6,897 nucleotides of DNA from Verrucomicrobiales bacterium (GTDB lineage: Bacteria > Verrucomicrobiota > Verrucomicrobiia > Verrucomicrobiales > DEV007). Position 1 is the stretch's first letter; the number at the start of each line of letters is the position of its first letter. Shown here piece by piece: positions 5,562 through 6,897 of this stretch. Below the pieces are notes generated by a model. It saw nothing but the letters and a program-made list of their open reading frames with translations, made no database searches and was not told the origin of the DNA. The position numbers were made by a program, and so were the translations under genes. The DNA lies in contig SLGN01000236.1 in NCBI GenBank assembly GCA_007123695.1, positions 1 through 6,897 of the forward strand, written 5' to 3'.

Positions 5562-5594
5562 TACCCTGTTGACTCGGTGGGCATACCCTGTTGA
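5562..5594 (+). promoter_or_regulatory. 11-bp direct repeat ahead of the GT2 gene, possible promoter or operator
   Basis: TACCCTGTTGA occurs twice, perfectly, at 5562-5572 and 5584-5594. The start-to-start distance is 22 bases, about two helix turns, and the second copy ends 51 bases before the GT2 ATG. The first copy overlaps TTGACT (5569-5574), a fair -35 match, but no good -10 follows at the usual spacing. It could be a regulator binding site; no regulator can be named. Confidence 0.4.
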
Positions 5595-5645
5595 ATTGGC
5601 GGCGTAACCCGGTCGCACCGGAAACGCCTCGGCCCAAGCTCTACC

Positions 5646-6815
5646 ATGCTCGTTCTTCTCTTTTGGCTCTCGCTCGGGGCGGTCGGCTATGCCTACCTTG
5701 GCTACCCGCTGCTCCTTCGCGGGCTCAACGCCATCCTGCGGCGCGGAGCCGCTGCGGCGGACGAGCTGCCTCGCTCGGCGAGCGGCGCGTCCGACGCTCC
5801 TTCGGTCAGCTTCGTGCTGGTCGCCTGCGACGAGGCGGACCGCATCGCCGACCGGCTGCGCAACCTTGCCGCCTGCGTCTATCCCGGCGAACGCGAGATC
5901 GTGCTCGTCTGCGACGGCTGCCGCGACGCCACGGCGGAGCGGGCGCGGCAGGCCGATGCCGGCATCCCCCTGCGCCTCGTCGAGCAGTCCGAGCGCCGCG
6001 GCAAGGCCGCCGGCCTCAACCTCGCCGCTGCCGCCGCCAGCGGCGAGATCCTCGTCTTCGCCGACGCGCGGCAGCGCTTCGACGGGGAGGCGGTGGCGCG
6101 GCTCGTCGCCCCTCTGCGCCTGGACCCGGCCGTCGCAGGCGTCAGCGGCAGCCTCGAGATCGAGCCCTCCTCCGAGGGGGCCGCCACCGGGATCGACGCC
6201 TACTGGCGGCTGGAGAAGTTCCTGCGCCGCGAGGAAGCCCTCCTCGACTCCGTGATCGGATGCACCGGGGCGATCTACGCCCTGCGTCGATCCGCCTACG
6301 AGCCCATCCCCGACGACACCCTCATCGACGACGTCGTCGTGCCGATGCAGGCCCTGGTGCGCGGCGGGCGCATTCTCTTCGAACCTGCGGCAAAAGCCTA
6401 CGACCCCCAGACCCTCGCCCCCGAGCGCGAGCGCCGCCGCAAGGTGCGCACCCTCGCGGGGAACTACCAGATGCTCTTCCGCTATCCCGGCTGGCTCCTG
6501 CCCTGGAGGAACCGCTGCTGGTGGCAACTCGTCTCGCACAAGTATTCGCGCCTCGCCGGCCCCTTCCTTCTCGCCATTTGTTTTATAGCCTCGGTCGCTC
6601 TGGCCCGCGACTCGGCCTTCTTCCGGCTCGCCTTGGCCGCGCAGGCCGCCTGCTACCTCTGCGGCCTCGTTGGCCTCGCCCTGCCCAAGGTCCGCCACCG
6701 CTGGCTCGCAATCCCGGCCGGCTTCCTCTTCCTGCAATGGCAGTGCCTCCGATCCCTCGGCCACTACCTCGCCCTCAGCCGCCGCCGCGAGCAAAGTGGA
6801 AAGTGGGAACGCTGA
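5646..6815 (+). CDS. Membrane-bound family-2 glycosyltransferase
   Basis: The 389-residue protein has one N-terminal membrane helix (about 2-22), a cytoplasmic GT-A domain (about 52-275) and three C-terminal hydrophobic segments (about 302-320, 326-346 and 352-367), as in membrane GT2 enzymes of exopolysaccharide synthesis. SFVLVACDEADRI (55-67) opens the nucleotide-binding fold. D90 in LVCDGCRDAT and D140 in VFADARQ are the donor and metal-binding aspartates. DDTLIDDV (223-230) holds the acidic base pair D228/D229 where relatives have ED. RRRKVRTLAGNY (263-274) stands in place of QxxRW. It likely adds or polymerises a sugar at the inner face of the membrane; the donor is unknown. The ATG at 5646 is well placed for the first helix. 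The last codons (residues 383-387, SGKWE) derive from an AAAGTGG heptamer pair, so the natural C-terminus may be about eight residues shorter in relatives. Confidence 0.9.
   Translation: MLVLLFWLSLGAVGYAYLGYPLLLRGLNAILRRGAAAADELPRSASGASDAPSVSFVLVACDEADRIADRLRNLAACVYPGEREIVLVCDGCRDATAERARQADAGIPLRLVEQSERRGKAAGLNLAAAAASGEILVFADARQRFDGEAVARLVAPLRLDPAVAGVSGSLEIEPSSEGAATGIDAYWRLEKFLRREEALLDSVIGCTGAIYALRRSAYEPIPDDTLIDDVVVPMQALVRGGRILFEPAAKAYDPQTLAPERERRRKVRTLAGNYQMLFRYPGWLLPWRNRCWWQLVSHKYSRLAGPFLLAICFIASVALARDSAFFRLALAAQAACYLCGLVGLALPKVRHRWLAIPAGFLFLQWQCLRSLGHYLALSRRREQSGKWER
6793..6806 (+). repeat. AAAGTGG heptamer, two copies, inside the GT2 C-terminus
   Basis: Two perfect tandem AAAGTGG units lie within the final codons of the GT2 gene, ending 6 bases before its TGA. 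It is the only 7-bp repeat in the window that lies in coding sequence. Confidence 0.85.
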
Positions 6816-6820
6816 TGAGT

Positions 6821-6876
6821 GCGCCCATCCTCCGCCACGCGCTGAAGCGCTGGACTACTTTGCCCGCTTCGGACGC
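6821..6876 (-). repeat. Dispersed stem-loop element, copy H (full length, inverted)
   Basis: Full-length copy on the minus strand, starting 5 bases after the GT2 stop. It carries the GCGTCCGAAGCGGGCAA flank shared with copy C and an intact CCA-GCGC/GCGC-G-TGG stem with a TTCA loop. All other copies in the window are on the plus strand. Confidence 0.9.
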
Positions 6877-6897
6877 GAAAAGGAATCCCGACCATCA

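Larger units (their letters stand above)
5212..5645. other. Repeat-filled intergenic region between divergent TIM-barrel and GT2 genes
   Basis: These 434 bases contain no credible gene. In order: four GGATGAA heptamers, element copy D, three GATT heptamers, an 83-base segment with strong hairpins (5302-5384), a further stretch of GATT-type array (5385-5408), element copies E, F and partial G, then an 11-bp direct repeat ahead of the GT2 start. The first part repeats the module order seen upstream of the GtrA-family gene. The final 50 bases before the GT2 ATG show no repeat and no Shine-Dalgarno sequence. Confidence 0.8.

Noticed and set aside
5430..6794. A 454-codon minus-strand open frame opposite the GT2 gene
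   Set aside because: Long antisense frames are expected in DNA this GC-rich; the plus-strand frame has clear GT2 motifs and membrane helices, the antisense product has none.
6815..6897. A possible new plus-strand gene starting at an ATG overlapping the GT2 stop (TGATG)
   Set aside because: It stays open to the edge, but its first 20 or so codons are the inverted stem-loop element and give the same peptide seen in other repeat copies; no family was recognised.
1..6897. tRNA, rRNA, riboswitch, insertion sequence or transposase gene
   Set aside because: No cloverleaf, rRNA-like segment, known riboswitch core or transposase motif was seen on either strand; the only mobile-looking DNA is the non-coding repeat elements.

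Overview
This is a GC-rich bacterial window holding part of a surface-polysaccharide (capsule, O-antigen or exopolysaccharide) locus. The coding density, the gene families and the style of the intergenic repeats suggest a Verrucomicrobiota-like (possibly Opitutales) genome. That placement is inference from memory of similar heptamer and stem-loop repeats and of the TIM-barrel protein; it was not checked by search.

Layout. A minus-strand group runs right to left: a GtrA-family membrane protein (2511-1987), a WbpP/TviC-type UDP-N-acetylhexosamine 4-epimerase (1914-886) and a family-4 glycosyltransferase (856 to beyond the left edge). Diverging from it on the plus strand is a WbpO/TviB-type UDP-N-acetylhexosamine 6-dehydrogenase (3035-4294). 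Converging on that, 17 bases away, is a minus-strand xylose-isomerase-like TIM-barrel protein (5211-4312). Diverging again is a plus-strand membrane glycosyltransferase of family 2 (5646-6815). The right edge holds another copy of a dispersed repeat.

How they fit together. The epimerase and dehydrogenase together should make UDP-N-acetylgalactosaminuronic acid (UDP-GalNAcA) from UDP-GlcNAc, as in Pseudomonas aeruginosa O6 antigen and Salmonella Vi antigen synthesis. The two glycosyltransferases would use this or other nucleotide sugars for chain assembly. GtrA-type proteins are usually linked to membrane handling of polyprenyl-linked sugars. The TIM-barrel protein has no obvious place in that pathway.

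The unusual part is between the genes. Two intergenic stretches (2512-3034 and 5212-5645) are mosaics of (i) a roughly 55-bp stem-loop element, seen in about nine full, partial or degenerate copies, and (ii) several unrelated-looking tandem repeats that all have a 7-bp period. The modules occur in the same order upstream of two different genes. Heptamer arrays abut three of the minus-strand start codons, where a Shine-Dalgarno sequence would be expected. Another heptamer pair lies inside the last codons of the family-2 glycosyltransferase, beside an inverted copy of the element.
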